64,000 bases of DNA from Daucus carota subsp. sativus (lineage: Eukaryota > Streptophyta > Magnoliopsida > Apiales > Apiaceae): positions 42,504,390 through 42,568,389 of the forward strand of contig NC_030384.2 of the NCBI RefSeq assembly GCF_001625215.2. Reading direction: 5' to 3'. Shown here in pieces: positions 23,975-37,200 of this stretch. The notes under the pieces are model-generated. The model saw only the letters and a program-made list of their open reading frames with translations, had not been told where the DNA came from and did not search any database. The position numbers and the translations under genes were made by a program. Each line of letters starts with the position of its first letter. The stretch's first letter is position 1.

Positions 23975-26900
23975 ATGGAGGAAACAGCTGCTACATCTTC
24001 TTTTAAGGTGCATACACAACCCCATCACTTTCGTTTTCTTCAATTTTTGTATTATCCTATGTATAAAATGCCTTAATATAACATGTTTTTTTATAAAAAA
24101 AATAGTTATTTGCGAGACATGGTTCCTGTAATCAGCTTTGTTTATTTATTTTAGGGTAACTGATGGGGTAGCTAGTAGCAGTGTTTTTACCCCAGAGATT
24201 ATTTTGACATTGTTAATTGTGATTTGTGGTGAAAAGATATGCATTGTATCTGCTTGTTCGATGTCTATATTGAAACTCTGCAAATCCTGAGGGACTGGAA
24301 ATTTTTGTGCATTTGCTTATTTGGATTATAATTGGTTACTTGTAATTCGAGGGCATTGTATATATAAACATTAGTGTTTTTATTTTGCAGATAATATTGG
24401 GGTCTTCTTCAGTTGCCCGTAGAAAAATACTGGCTGACATGGGATATGAATTTACTGTCATGGTATTATTACTTTTTAGTCACATTTATATTTGTAGGTG
24501 ATTGGGTGAGTGAAGTTGAATGTATCTCTTTATTTAGTCTGCAGACATAGATGAAAAAGGCATTCGGATGGAAAATCCTGAAGAACTGGTAATGGCTCTT
24601 GCGGAGGCAAAGGTAGTTGCCTTTGAGCCATCTTATGGATATGGCCTTGTTTTTTTATGATATTAACAGTAATAGATTGTCAATGATACTAACTTTGAGT
24701 TAGAAAGCTGTTCCTATCTGCACATTTTCTTTTTGCTACAATTGAACAGCCCGTGTTAAGTCCAAGGTTTTAAGCAGGGCGTTAAGAATACCTTTAACTT
24801 TAAGGAGAATAAGGTGTTCGGGAATAAAAAATTTAAACTTTTAAGATGTAAACATTTTTATCACTTCTCACTTTCTCAGAGTTTTTTCTTTGACTTGCAC
24901 AATATCTCCTTTTGTATAAATTTCCTTAGCAAACAAACAATGAGAACTACGGAAACGAACTCATAAAATTTTTAACGCCTAACAAGAGGCCTCAGAGGGA
25001 ATTATTAGTACAAAGGTATGCAACACTCTGGTGATGACTTATGGTGAAATAAGATGATTTGTGTTGCGTATATCATTGAACCAAGGTCGGATTTGCATCC
25101 AGTTCAATCAATATCTCCTTTTGGATTTACAATAATCTCCCACACTTTTTGCGCATGATTTCAGCAAATTTATATTTTACAATATGATTGGATCTTGTTC
25201 AATCATTCATCTCAGGCTAGTGCTGTTGTATCAAAGCTTCGGACTATTGATAACCAAGCAAAGGATGATAAACAAACTCTTGTGATTGCATCTGATACAG
25301 TACGTGACCTTTCTCTGTTTTGTTAAGGCTGTACTGATGCCAATATCATATGAATATGTAAATATATTGATCCTGCACTGCAGGTATGTGATTATGTGTT
25401 TGGCGAATATTTTCTCATCTCTGAAGAGCTAAAAGTACTTTCTGTTTGTAGCTTCAACAATATATTAATGCTACTTTTTAAAGATTAGTTTTAGTGAACC
25501 ATGATGAATTGTTGGCTCATAGCTGAGCGAGCAAAAAGAAGACATTACGCTGAAAAAATTGTCATTTCTTTAGAGAATCCGTAAACAGCTTACATTGACA
25601 ATTTTAAGTATTTGTGAGTGGCCATGTACATTGTATAGTATCAGTCACTTTTGCTCTGTTAAATGGTCAAATGATGACGCCAACTGGGAGATTCAACTTC
25701 TGGAGCCTATCTGTCTCAGTGTTGTGTGTGTTGTATATATACAACTACCGGACCTAGACCCAGTTGGGATTTTTTTGCCCACTCTGTAAAGAAGCTTTTT
25801 AATAATACCGTTCGCCATTCTAAATTCTTTAGAGTATACAAACTTTCAGGATTTTAACAGAGGGCCTGTTTGCATACCGACTCAAAAGTCCAGGTTAAAT
25901 GTGCGTATTTTAATTTTCAAGTAATAACTTATGACTTAAAACTAAATTATAAGCTGAAATTAAGTGGAAAGAAGGTGCTTATAACTGTAATTAATTATAT
26001 TGTTTGATGTATTTGAAGTTTGTAATTGTATGAGAGAGAAATTAATATTACCCTTGCTACATCAACTTCTAGTATGTTTTCTTCTTCTTGTTTTTTTTTT
26101 TTTTTGGTATTTTATTTATTCGTGATTAATAATTTCTACCTTATTCATAATGAATTATATTATGGAAACAAGTAATAGTAATTTGTAAGCATATAATTAC
26201 TTATTGGGGGTAGTTAACGTTTTTAAGTACAAGGGGAGGGAAGTGCTAGTAAAACCATGACCTTGTCTAAGGAGGGAAGGCTTCGAGGGAGGCGGGGGTT
26301 GCGCTTTTGTCACTTAGGTGTATGCTATTCCTAAACTTAAGAAAGAAAAAAGGAAGAAAACTTTTTGCTCAAAGTTATAAAATACCTTAAGTAACAATTA
26401 ACTTATAATTAAGATAAGCGATTAAGCGGAGTAGCTCGAGCAGGATTTTATTAGCTCTCCTCCTTCCATTTCAATATTTGGATACGAATAACAGGCCCAA
26501 AGACTGCAATGTCTAGTGTCTACCTTTTGAATGTTCTCATAATATGCTTATATATAGTATTATGTTCCTTGGGGAGTTTAATAGGTTTGATATTATTAGA
26601 GTGTTCTTACTTGATAGAATTTGTTATCAGGAAGAAGCCATCACACCAGAGCTTGCTATTGGTGATCACAAGAAGAATGCTGAGCCGACACTTTTACTTA
26701 CCTGTGACCAAGTATAAGTCATCTCCTTATACTAAATGTTATTGCTACAAATTAGAATATCATAGGTCCCGTCTGCATTTCAAGTTACATAGATAGCACA
26801 ACCACCACTTTAAAGCCACATGTTTGGTCCACACTTTTACCAAGACATCTTCATCATCCTTGGTTGAGCACTGAACTTCAGCTAGAGAACTTGTTGCTAG

Positions 26901-29900
26901 GCACGATCGTGGTTGCTAATTTCTTCTAGCTCTCATTTATGAATCATGGTAAATTTGCGAAAGAGTATGCCCCTATACTGGATACCCCCGTGAGAGGTAG
27001 AGACACAAAGAGAAAACTTAAGTGACAACTTTTTGAAAAATGTAATATTAATTTGTACAGAAGCATGAACCATGAAGAAAAGCAATAAAATATTGGATGT
27101 TGCAGAGAGTGATAAGTATGTTACTTGTGCAATTGGTTGCTTACTACCTATACATTACTCATGTATCCTAATAGACTTGGATCATTACTGCCTTTGTGCA
27201 TATTTTCCAACTTCAAGTTGCATTTGTTATTTGACTACCAAAATAGGACGGGGTCCTATTTTTATCTCTTCTGTATACGTGCTTCATAGGGTTAATACAA
27301 ATTAACTAATAAGTGATTATTGCTAAATTTATTGATGATATTTTGTTGTTAAACAGCTTAGACTATAGATGTCTTTTTATCATAATTCTTTACCACCCGT
27401 GAATAAATTACTGTATCTCTACCGTGATATCAAATTTGTGACTCCCTATGCTTTTATTTATTTGATGTGTTGACTTTGACACACATCTTTACACTAAGTT
27501 ACCCGGACACGGGTATGGGTATCGGACACGGGTACAGATCCAAGAGTCAGATTCGTAGTTTTAGGATAATTAGGATTCGTGGATGTGGATCCGGAATTAG
27601 ACTCGGGTACGGGGACTTGGCACTTAAGCTCCACGCAAGTCAAACTTAATATAGCCTGATTTATGGTACATTCATAAAAATAGTGTCTATTGCACATAAA
27701 TCACATATGCTGAAAATTGAAGCATAAAATCAATAGAACAACATAGAAACAAGTCATTCATGGATCTTGATCTCTATAAACAAGTTGAAACAAGACCTAA
27801 GTTTTCATTTTGACATGGGATGTTACAAGGTGAGGTGTCCGGTTGTAATAAGAAGGATCCGACACAGATCCCATACCCACACCCATGTCATGTCCGGTGG
27901 ACACGGGTATAGGCACAAAAATGGAGAGTCCGGGTAACATAGTCTTTACATGCTTTGACCACATAGTAAAAATAATTATTTTTAATAATCTTTTTGTGAA
28001 ATTGAAAATTTGAATTTATATTTATTCATAAAAAGAAATTTTTTGAAATAATAAATTTTACTATGCCGTCAAAGCACTTAAAGATGTGTGCCAAAAGTCA
28101 AAACGTCAAATAAAAAACAAAGGGAGTTATAATTAGAGTCTACCAATCCAAATCACTGAATTTCTGCGGTCCCATTTGAAGGGATGGAACAAGAGAATGT
28201 GATATGAGTAAGTTATTTCATCCTAGTTTGTCGTGAAGAATGTTGTTAATAAGTTTCTGTTATGGGTGAAGTTCTTCTAACCTCTGTTATACCTCATTTT
28301 TTTTCCCACTTGGCCATGGTAAACAACGGAGCATATCAATCTTTCTGATGGGTGGTGCATGTTAGTGCCAAATTAATAATGTATTTTTTGTTTTACGACA
28401 TACCTTTTTTGATAATGGTGAGCTTTAATCGCGGTCTAATTGTTCATTTGAATATTTGTAATTGTATCACCACTTAATAAAATTAAGATTTTTTGTTGAA
28501 GAAACTTGCATTAGATATTACCCGAGAAGAGATATTCTTTTGAGTTTCTTCATAGGCTAAATTGCTTACACTTGGCTGTAAAAAAAAATCTTACGCTGCT
28601 CAATTAAAATGATCTTTTGAGGTGGTCGTCTATGAAGGTATAATCAGGGAGAAGCCATCCAACAAGGAAGAAGCACGTCAATTTATCAAAGGTTTGGTTA
28701 TATTGTGTGCTACCTATGTGTTGTAGTGATTTTGATCTTTTGATTTTCTGACAAGTATATTGTCAGGTTACTCTGGCGCACGTGCAGCAACAGTAAGTTC
28801 TGTTCTTGTAACGAACTTAAGTACTGGATTTAAGAAGGGAGACTGGGACAGAGTGGAGGTACCATTTTGATCCACTAATTTTTCAGTGATATCTACTGAA
28901 TAATAAGTTATGTTAATGTCTCGCAAAACAAAGCCCTTAATTGAGGCGGATTTAAAAAAAATAAAATTTAGATACCATTCTGCTGCCTCAGACAAATTAA
29001 ACAGAATCTTCCTAAGGACTGAAGATCTTTTCTGCATAGATATGCTCTATACCTCGTGAAACTGGCTTACCTTCACAACATTCCGAATAATTGTTTAAGC
29101 ATTTTGACATGATTATTAAGACAAACAAATGTGCAGAACTTATATTTACCTATATGATAATATGAATGTTAGTAAGAAGCGAAAAGAAAATACTAACCTT
29201 CTGGGTGTTTTTATGTATGTACCTAGTATATATACTTGGTACCCAACCTGAAAGCAACTACTACAGTACTACTAAATGCTGCCAAGTTAAAATTGACCAA
29301 ATTTTCTATCAAGTCATGTTAAACTGTGAATATTTATATAATAAAACAAAATATAAATGTAGAGAGTGGCAGTTTATTATTGTGATTTGTAAATTGCTGC
29401 ACCTTACTATATATTGTTTATCTTCAATCTAGATTTCTTAAACACAATACTACGGGTGAAGAAAAATCTGAAATTATTTTTGCATTGAAATTATATACAT
29501 AATTTAAGTAATAAATTCTTGAATTTTATGTTTCTTCACATTAAACTATTGAAGTGTTTAGTAAGTGGGATTTTCATTAGTCAAGTCGAACTGATTTGCT
29601 CATATTATATTAACGCATACATATTTGGGTCCGCAAATAATTATATTAGGAGCTACACTTGTTTAGTGGTGTGCCTATCAAACAATTTCTTTTCAGCTTG
29701 ATTATGTAATTGTTTTACTTGTACAGTTTTGTGCTTCTCGAACCTTTAACAATTGCTTTTTTGTTGATAAATGTTGTGTTTTCTTGCAGATTTATTTCCA
29801 TGACATACCGGATCACATTATTGATAACCTGGTAAATTATGTTCTACCATTACAGTCATACAATGATTCTATTAATAACAGCCATAAAAGTGCCCATAAA

Positions 29901-30397
29901 TAATTGTAGTTCTATTTTCATTAGATCGAAGAGGGAACGGTGCTTTATGTTGCTGGAGGCCTAATAATCGAACATCCCTTGGTTTTACCCTACATTAAAA
30001 ATGTGGTAAGTTAGCCATCTCTATTTTTCCCTCTTTTTTAGGACTATTTCTCCCTTTTTTACAAAGGTATCCCGACCTTCTTATTGTTCCTTCCCCGTAT
30101 AATAGTTAAATCCTTTATAGAGGGTGTTGGATTATGTAACAACCTAGATTGCTTCCTCATATTTATTCAATGATTTCCAAGTAACAAAGTGTGGATTTTG
30201 TTAGTATGGTCAAAACTAGACCCTAAGTTTCATTTTTACAGATCTTAAATTCATGCATTTACTTGGTACATATAATTTTAATTTTTAGATCTTCACGCAT
30301 CCTTAAATTTTGCACTCGTGTGTAGGTTGGTACTACTGACAGTGTGATGGGACTTCCTAAGGCTCTTACAGAGAGACTGATTAGAGAGGCCCTATGA
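23975..30397 (+). CDS. Maf-family nucleotide pyrophosphatase, 9 exons, 206 aa
   Basis: Maf/Ham1-fold protein. Maf proteins hydrolyse non-canonical or modified nucleoside triphosphates to the monophosphate (a house-cleaning role); bacterial and eukaryotic relatives act on dTTP/UTP or on m7GTP. Exons: 23975-24007, 24391-24462, 24538-24612, 25216-25299, 28622-28691, 28767-28858, 29790-29831, 29925-30005, 30326-30397. The sum is 621 bases, in frame. Motifs: ILGSSSVARRKIL near the N terminus (the Maf SxxRxxLL loop), ADIDEKGIR, the catalytic-Asp stretch IASDTVV, and REKPSNKEEARQFI. Closest to the plant-specific Maf relative I know as At5g66550. Intron 4 is 3.3 kb and swollen by at least three transposons. 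The start is the first ATG that splices in frame. Exact substrate not deducible. Confidence 0.9.
25861..26497. mobile_element. Probable MITE with GGGCCTGTT ends, in Maf intron 4
   Basis: The left end GGGCCTGTTTG and the reverse complement of the right end GGGCCTGTTAT form short terminal inverted repeats 637 bases apart. The interior is AT-rich and non-coding. I could not find a convincing target-site duplication, so the borders and type are tentative. Confidence 0.5.
27441..28127. mobile_element. Outer Stowaway-like element split by a second transposon
   Basis: The ends ACTCCCT and AGGGAGT are inverted repeats, and the arms continue to pair for about 90 bases (GACACACATCTTTA and TGCTTTGAC on the left, GGCACACATCTTTA and TGCTTTGAC reverse complemented on the right). 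The left arm is interrupted at 27494-27942 by another element. No clear TA duplication at the borders. It lies in intron 4 of the Maf gene. Confidence 0.75.
27494..27942. mobile_element. hAT-like MITE nested in the outer element
   Basis: Terminal inverted repeats CTAAGTTACCCGGAC and CTATGTTACCCGGAC (right end reverse complemented) match at 14 of 15 positions. A perfect 8-base duplication TCTTTACA flanks it (27486-27493 and 27943-27950). Removing the element and one duplicate restores the left arm of the surrounding palindrome, which confirms the borders. The 449-base interior has several GGACACGGGTA blocks and no gene. Confidence 0.88.
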
Positions 30398-31286
30398 TTG
30401 ACTAGTCAACAACATACTCGTCAGCTCTGTATCTAAATTATTTCTCAGTACTATCAAATGTAAAAACTTTATCTTTATCTTGTACGTTTGTGCTCATTCG
30501 AAAAATTGCAGCTTTTTTACTAAACAAATTATGCTGTTCAAACCTTTGTGGCTCACAAAATGTCTAGCAAAGTATGTCATTTAAACCCTGATTTTTTTTT
30601 ATTTTTTTAATTTATGTTTTTGACAATTTAATCTTATATGCCTTACAAATAAGTATATGTTCTAATATTTTTCGGATGAGCCAGAGTCTAACCTGTATGT
30701 ACTGGGACAACAGAGTATAAATCCACCACTGGAATTATCTAATCGCGCTTGTCTTGGTCAGAATTAATACTACATAATTACACAAAAGAATCACAGAGGG
30801 TTAATACAAAATTGTTTGTTTCGCCTTGAAATGAAAATGTATTTTTTTTTTAGCTTTCAACTGAAAGGGCTTTATTCCCCATATTATCTATATTGACGCT
30901 TGTATAAATATTGTTTAAAAGCTAAATAATTTATTGTATATCGAATTTGACTATCCAGAAATATATACTTGTGAAACTATGTTCCAGTGATGAGCGACTC
31001 AGCCCATAACTGAAATAAGACTTAAGAGCATGTCAGACACTTGAATCACAAACACTATAAAGCATTCTTTATCATCTGTAGAGTCTGAACGGAAGGGTTT
31101 TAGTTTTTAGAGGAAGAGGGGATATATATTGATTATAAATAAAATATTCTGTTGTAACAAATCACCAAATTATAGAATTCAAACAAAAAATGTAAGGGCA
31201 ATTAGTAAGGACTAAGGCCGCCTGTTTTTTCCTTCCCCGGAACATAGCTAGCACTTCAACAAAGACATATTTGACAGAGTAGCACC
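30398..31286. other. Spacer between convergent Maf and HAD genes
   Basis: About 0.9 kb containing the 3' ends of both genes. Nothing else recognised. Confidence 0.6.
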
Positions 31287-34200
31287 TCATCCAAGGATAT
31301 CGAATTCATGAGGCAGAAAATCTTCACTTGGCCTATAGTATTTATCTGGGGAGTACAAGCTCAGGTTAGTCACTTGGCTTGCATATAGGCAAGCAAATCT
31401 CTCCACCTGCATAATACAAAACAAATTAGTTAACCAGCATTTATTGAACATAATTTAAAGATTCAACTAGGTAGATTTTCTCAAACCTGGTGAGCAAAAC
31501 GGGAATTTTGATATCCAGTCTTCATCAGTTGACCCCATACCTTGTGAAACTGAAAAGGTAAAAACAAAAATATAATTGCTGACAAGAGGAATATCATTTA
31601 GCAGGGTCTCGCCACCTTGATTTGAATGATACTCGGGTCGAGTGAGTTTAATATTACAGTTGATCAGAACAAACAAGCAAGCAAACTGCTCACAAAAAAT
31701 CAGTAGACCACAAGAAAATTGATTTACTTTTCAATTGTTTTAGCATTTATGATTAACACGAACATGGTAAACTCATTCAGAATGTAAGCTGAAAAACCTT
31801 CTTGCCCTTCGAAGGAGTCAAATGTTCATTACATGAAAGCTACCTTTTGGTGGCATGCTCTTTGAGCTTGTTGATGACTGATCCGCACTTGCTCCCTTTC
31901 AGACTACACAATGAGCAACAGAGACTACCAATTAAGAGATTTCCAATTATTCTCATCCCGGCATACATCTCTAAACAAGGAAATCATAATGCAATTTTAC
32001 AAATAACATGGATATACCGTTAATTCTTCAAGCTCTTCATGTATCTTTTGCTTCTCATCAGCATTTACACCTTCAAACCTGGAGCCATATTAAGGAAATA
32101 GAAAAATAAATAAAGATAATTACTATGTTTAATATATTCTCAGATAGCACAATAAGAACTTTCACTTAACACCCAAATAATTCAGTGTGCTTGAACTAGT
32201 AGATCAAATACCACTGAACAGAAAACTAAAAGTGGTAATTCATGTCAATTCATTGTTTTTTGGTAGAGCAAAAGTCGAGACTAAACTATGGGTGTGCAAT
32301 AGTTCTTAAATAAAGGACTCGATACTTACTTGAGGGACCACTCCAGACGGTGTATTTTGTTTTCAATGCTGTCACGTTCATTTCTCAATGTCTGAAGTTG
32401 CTGTGCAGGCAAGAAGACCACAGGTTATATTTAAGGAGCATTATAAGTTATGATTTGTTTAAAAGCCTGACAATGAAATATTTTTAGTACGAAATGCTAG
32501 TTAGCCATAAACCAATATGGGCTCATCATAGTTAAGATAATTACATAAAAAGTCCAAAGCTTTTTGACAAAAAGGGTGTTCTTATTATGTCCTATTGGGC
32601 ATGCCAAGGCTGACAAATGGAGCAACTCTATTATTTCTTGTTTTCGCCTTTTGAGTTGGTCTCTTCCACTCAATCTCGTTGCTCTGGTATATTTTGTTGT
32701 GGTTGTAAGACAATTGCATGACAAAAACATAGAGAAAAAATACAATATTCCCAAAAAAGTAGATATATCATAGTATGAAACATAATGATAGTCTCTTACA
32801 TAGTACCAAAATAGAAGGTCATTCCTTGCCCCTTCTCCTAATTAATAATAATATACACCACTACCAAAAATTATATAAATCAATGAAATGATAGGGCTAC
32901 ACATGTGATAAGAGCCATATAATTTAGTTTCTCTTTTCGATTCCCATCACATTGGGCAAGACTAGTCCCTCATACAACTTTAAAAATAACAGTCATTACT
33001 CCTTAGTTATGTCTTAAAAATAAGAATAAATGCCAGTAGAACAATCAAATGATACTCAAACTATGATAGCTCAACAGGTTTAGAGGCTAATGAATATCTC
33101 AAGAAGCATGTACATGAAGAGCTATACAGAGATTTACATATAACCTGCTTAAACTGTAAAAAGATTTTTGAGATTTTGAATTCAAGTAGCAAGTCCAGTC
33201 AAAGAAGTTGCTCAAGAAAATGTACATTTTTTAACGATAAGAACCTTCCCCGTATTACGGTATTGGTTTACTCAAAACAATTAATTAGTTGCCTCAGCTT
33301 AACAATTTAGAGAATCTAATCCTCAAGCGTATGCATTATACAGATATGTACCTTGCGGCTTCCACGGATCTCCCACAGCAGTTCGACCTCCTTCTCAAGT
33401 TCTGGAACGACAAGCATTGTTCTCCACCCTGTTCAAATAGCATAAATAACATACATAGGTTCAGGTTCTGGCAAAAAACCGTGAATGTGAACTGAAAAGA
33501 TTCATCAGGCTGGACATACAGAAACACTACAGAAATTTAGCGGCCTGAACAATTCAAATCGTTAAGTATCCAACAAATAATTTCACCAAATTAACAATTT
33601 ATAAAAGGGAAACAAAGGTATTAAGAAACATCAACAAATTCCTTTTGTGCACCAGTAGGCACCTAGTTATGAGCCAAAGCCAATTGCTTATTATGTTAAA
33701 ATATCCAGTCTAGACTATGGTACTCAGACTTCATTTTTGGTCCCAGACTTGGTGGCAACCAGCGCTTACTATTTTTCATGTTTACAAACATTTTCCATAA
33801 TAACGATTTAATGGAAGTGCTACTGTGAAACTCAGGAGTCAGAAGGCCATTTTACAAGTGACTTGGATATTTAGAATTTGGGTAACTGATAGCACCCATT
33901 TTAGAACGAAAAAGGTATTCCAACCAAACTCCAATCTAACTGTCCTTAAAAAAAAACTGTGCAAAAACTCTAAAGATACCAATTATATTTTACAAATTTT
34001 GAACATTTAAAACTGGTTCACAAAAATACACATGCTAAATAAGTATTTAAAGAAAAAGTTACAACACCATCTCAAACTAAAAAAAGCAATAAAGAGAGCT
34101 GCTAATAATGCTGAATATGTATTAAAAAAGAATCTAAGCATTATACCAAGAATCTTTTTACTGCGTAATATATCTCCATAGATGTGATCTCCAACATACA

Positions 34201-37200
34201 GAACCTTGTAAAATTGAACAAAATATTAGATTTATAAATTTAATTAGAAAAGAACAAAAAATTCTCTAGAAATAACATTTTGACTAGTAACACTGTAACA
34301 GGCTTCATATGTGATTGGGACTTAAACATATATGAATACGACTTTGTCCAAGCCAGTTTGGTTTCCAGAGTCATTACATGCATCCTTGATTTCCCCAATT
34401 CAGTTTTCTGTCATACACATGTCGATTACAGCAGAATATGACCCATAGATCCATCTCACGTCCTTCGTTTTGCAAATAGACACTTCACACTAGCAATATA
34501 CCATTAACAAAAATTCTAAGACCTCTGACTAACTTTTTTGCTTGGAGTAAGTACAAAATTCCCCTAGAGGTTAAGTTAATTGAGTGAGAAGTTTTTCCCT
34601 TTCACTAAATTAGATATTACTCCCTCCATCCTACTCATTTCTTTACAATTTTTCTACTGATTGGCACACATTTTAAGATGTATATAAAATATAGTTTCAT
34701 AAATTATTTTTAAAAATTTTCTTTTTTCAATAAAAGTTTAAACATACTTTAGAACAGAAAAAATTTAAAATAATTTATGAAACTATACTTTATAAGAGCC
34801 TTAAAATATGTGTCGAGCCCTCTGTCCCAAATGAAAATATTCACCGGGACAGGAGTAAAAGGAATACTGTCAAAATTTATACAAAACAAACAGCAATTCA
34901 AACTATTTTATCACATACCTGTGAACTTGACTCAATAGCAAGGAGTTTGTGCAGATGACCAACATTTCCCCCCTGAAAATAAAGGTAACAAGTTATTGTT
35001 TAGCAAAAAAAAAGTGTAAAAATCATCGGTTCGAGTTCTTATTCTATAAAAAACCAAAACAATAAAGTTTTGATATAAATTTAAAACTAAATAAAAGATT
35101 CAAATAAAAAACTACAAATATTAACCTGGAAAACTTTGAAGCCTTTATCACGGCTTTTCAGCTGCACATCTACAGAAGTGCTCCCTACCTTATTAATTGC
35201 AAATAAGATCAAAAGTTAATAAAAGCAAAATAAGGTAACAATTGACCTATCCCGTACCTTTAACTAACCTGAACCATAGGAGTTCCATTGTCAGTATTAA
35301 GAAGCATGCCAGATTTAGGTTCAACCTCAAAGAGGTTGGCACGATTCTCATGGAAAAAGCCCGGCTTTGCACTGTAACAGATAATAACTTTAATTATGAT
35401 AATTCTAGTATCGATAAAAGCTAAACTTTTGCTAAGCATCGCAAGCATATACAATTATACACTGGTTACACAATAAGACATATTTTAAACCAAGCTACAG
35501 CTACAAGTGAATGGCTTAAAGTTGTTTGAAGTTAAAACTAAACACATAAAGTTGTTTAAAAGCATGGAACTAAATAAATGAAGCAGGTCAAAACATTCAG
35601 GCCCGTCACCTAATACCTCAGAGCATCTCCAATGGTCTCTTCAAACAAGCTCTTAATTGTATGTGTAACCCAAAGAAAATAACAAGGTCCTAAATATTAA
35701 TATTGAAAGTCTGTAGTTTATGCAAGAATTGGGCAACCTATTCATGTCAAATTGTCACTACTGAAAGGAAGATGACGGAATGATGAGGACAATGGTCACC
35801 AAACATGCAAGTACATACTGCATAAAGGGGTTATATCATCTTAGATAAGAAAATAACCTTCCAGTGATAACAACATCGAAGTACTTCAGCCAATCGAAAG
35901 TTAACGTTTGGCTACCACTCTGTGGCTCTGGTTCACAAAGAAAGTTCATCACAACATTTGTGTAATCCCACAGGCTGCAACAAACACATAAAATGCACAT
36001 AAGCTCAGTATTAGTAACCTTGCCACTTTCAAACCCCACCCCATTATAATATTTAATGTAAATTAAATAGACAATAAACATGTATGGCGTCATGTGTTCC
36101 CTCCACAACTAGAAGTCCACATTGAAAAGTTCAAATCTGAAGGGAAAGCAAAAACCATTTCAACTATTAAAAAATAATTATTTACATAAGCAAATTAAAA
36201 TGGTAAGCCTGTACAAAAAGCAGACTCAATTGATACTTACAAGCCAATAAGATAAATCATGCTCTATATATGAAAAGGAACATATATCAATTGATTACTA
36301 TACAATAACCAATTCCACTCTGCTCCGCCCAAAAAACAGAAACAAGAACTGGTACCAACAATAAAAAAATATATTAAATATAGAAATAAATTTTAATATA
36401 CAATTAATCCTGAAAAATAACTACTAAACAATATATATATATCAACAATTAAGACTTCACTGTAGAGCTACCTCATATTAAGCAATCAAATTAACGAGAA
36501 AACATATCTAGTACCTGTTTGTCACCAAAAAAGTTGCACGACCAGAATCTCTCAGCATTTTGAGCATTGGAACAATCATTTTATCCTCATTGATATACCT
36601 AGCAGAGATACAAAACAGTCACATGGCAATGAACTCCACAATTATTTACAGCATTGACAGTTTATATTTTCATGATGCAGATATTAGACACACAGACATA
36701 TATGTATATGTATATTAGTATATAATCAACCAAGTCAACATCAACCACACAAATTGCTTTAAAGATATTATACCTCTTAGGATCTAATGCAACCATCTCT
36801 TTCAAAGTTCCATCACGATGACACAGGTCAACAGCAGCTCGGACATCTTTGTACATTTGACCATAGCTGTTGGCATGTTTAACATAGCAATGGTGAAGAC
36901 AACTAATGAGGCAGCTGAGTCTCACTAAAGTTAAACAATTAATCAAGCAAACAACAATATGAGTACTGAAATGACACACTCGAACTCAAGCCAGAAGGAA
37001 GTGCGCATCTATTCAGTATAGCACAAGAATTTGTCTACGTCTCATGCACCAACAAACTCTGAACTAATCATTGAAACAAAAGTATGTGCTTATCATAGAC
37101 TTGAATAGTGACTAAGCTGATCTTGGTGCGGCATTTTTCTAAAGCTTATTTCCTAGTGAGTCGTCTAAAAGAAGATCAATTTTGTGCTCATGTGCTAAGA

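Noticed and set aside
27467-27697. Short frames on both strands
   Set aside because: They lie inside the nested hAT-like MITE and reflect its inverted repeats.
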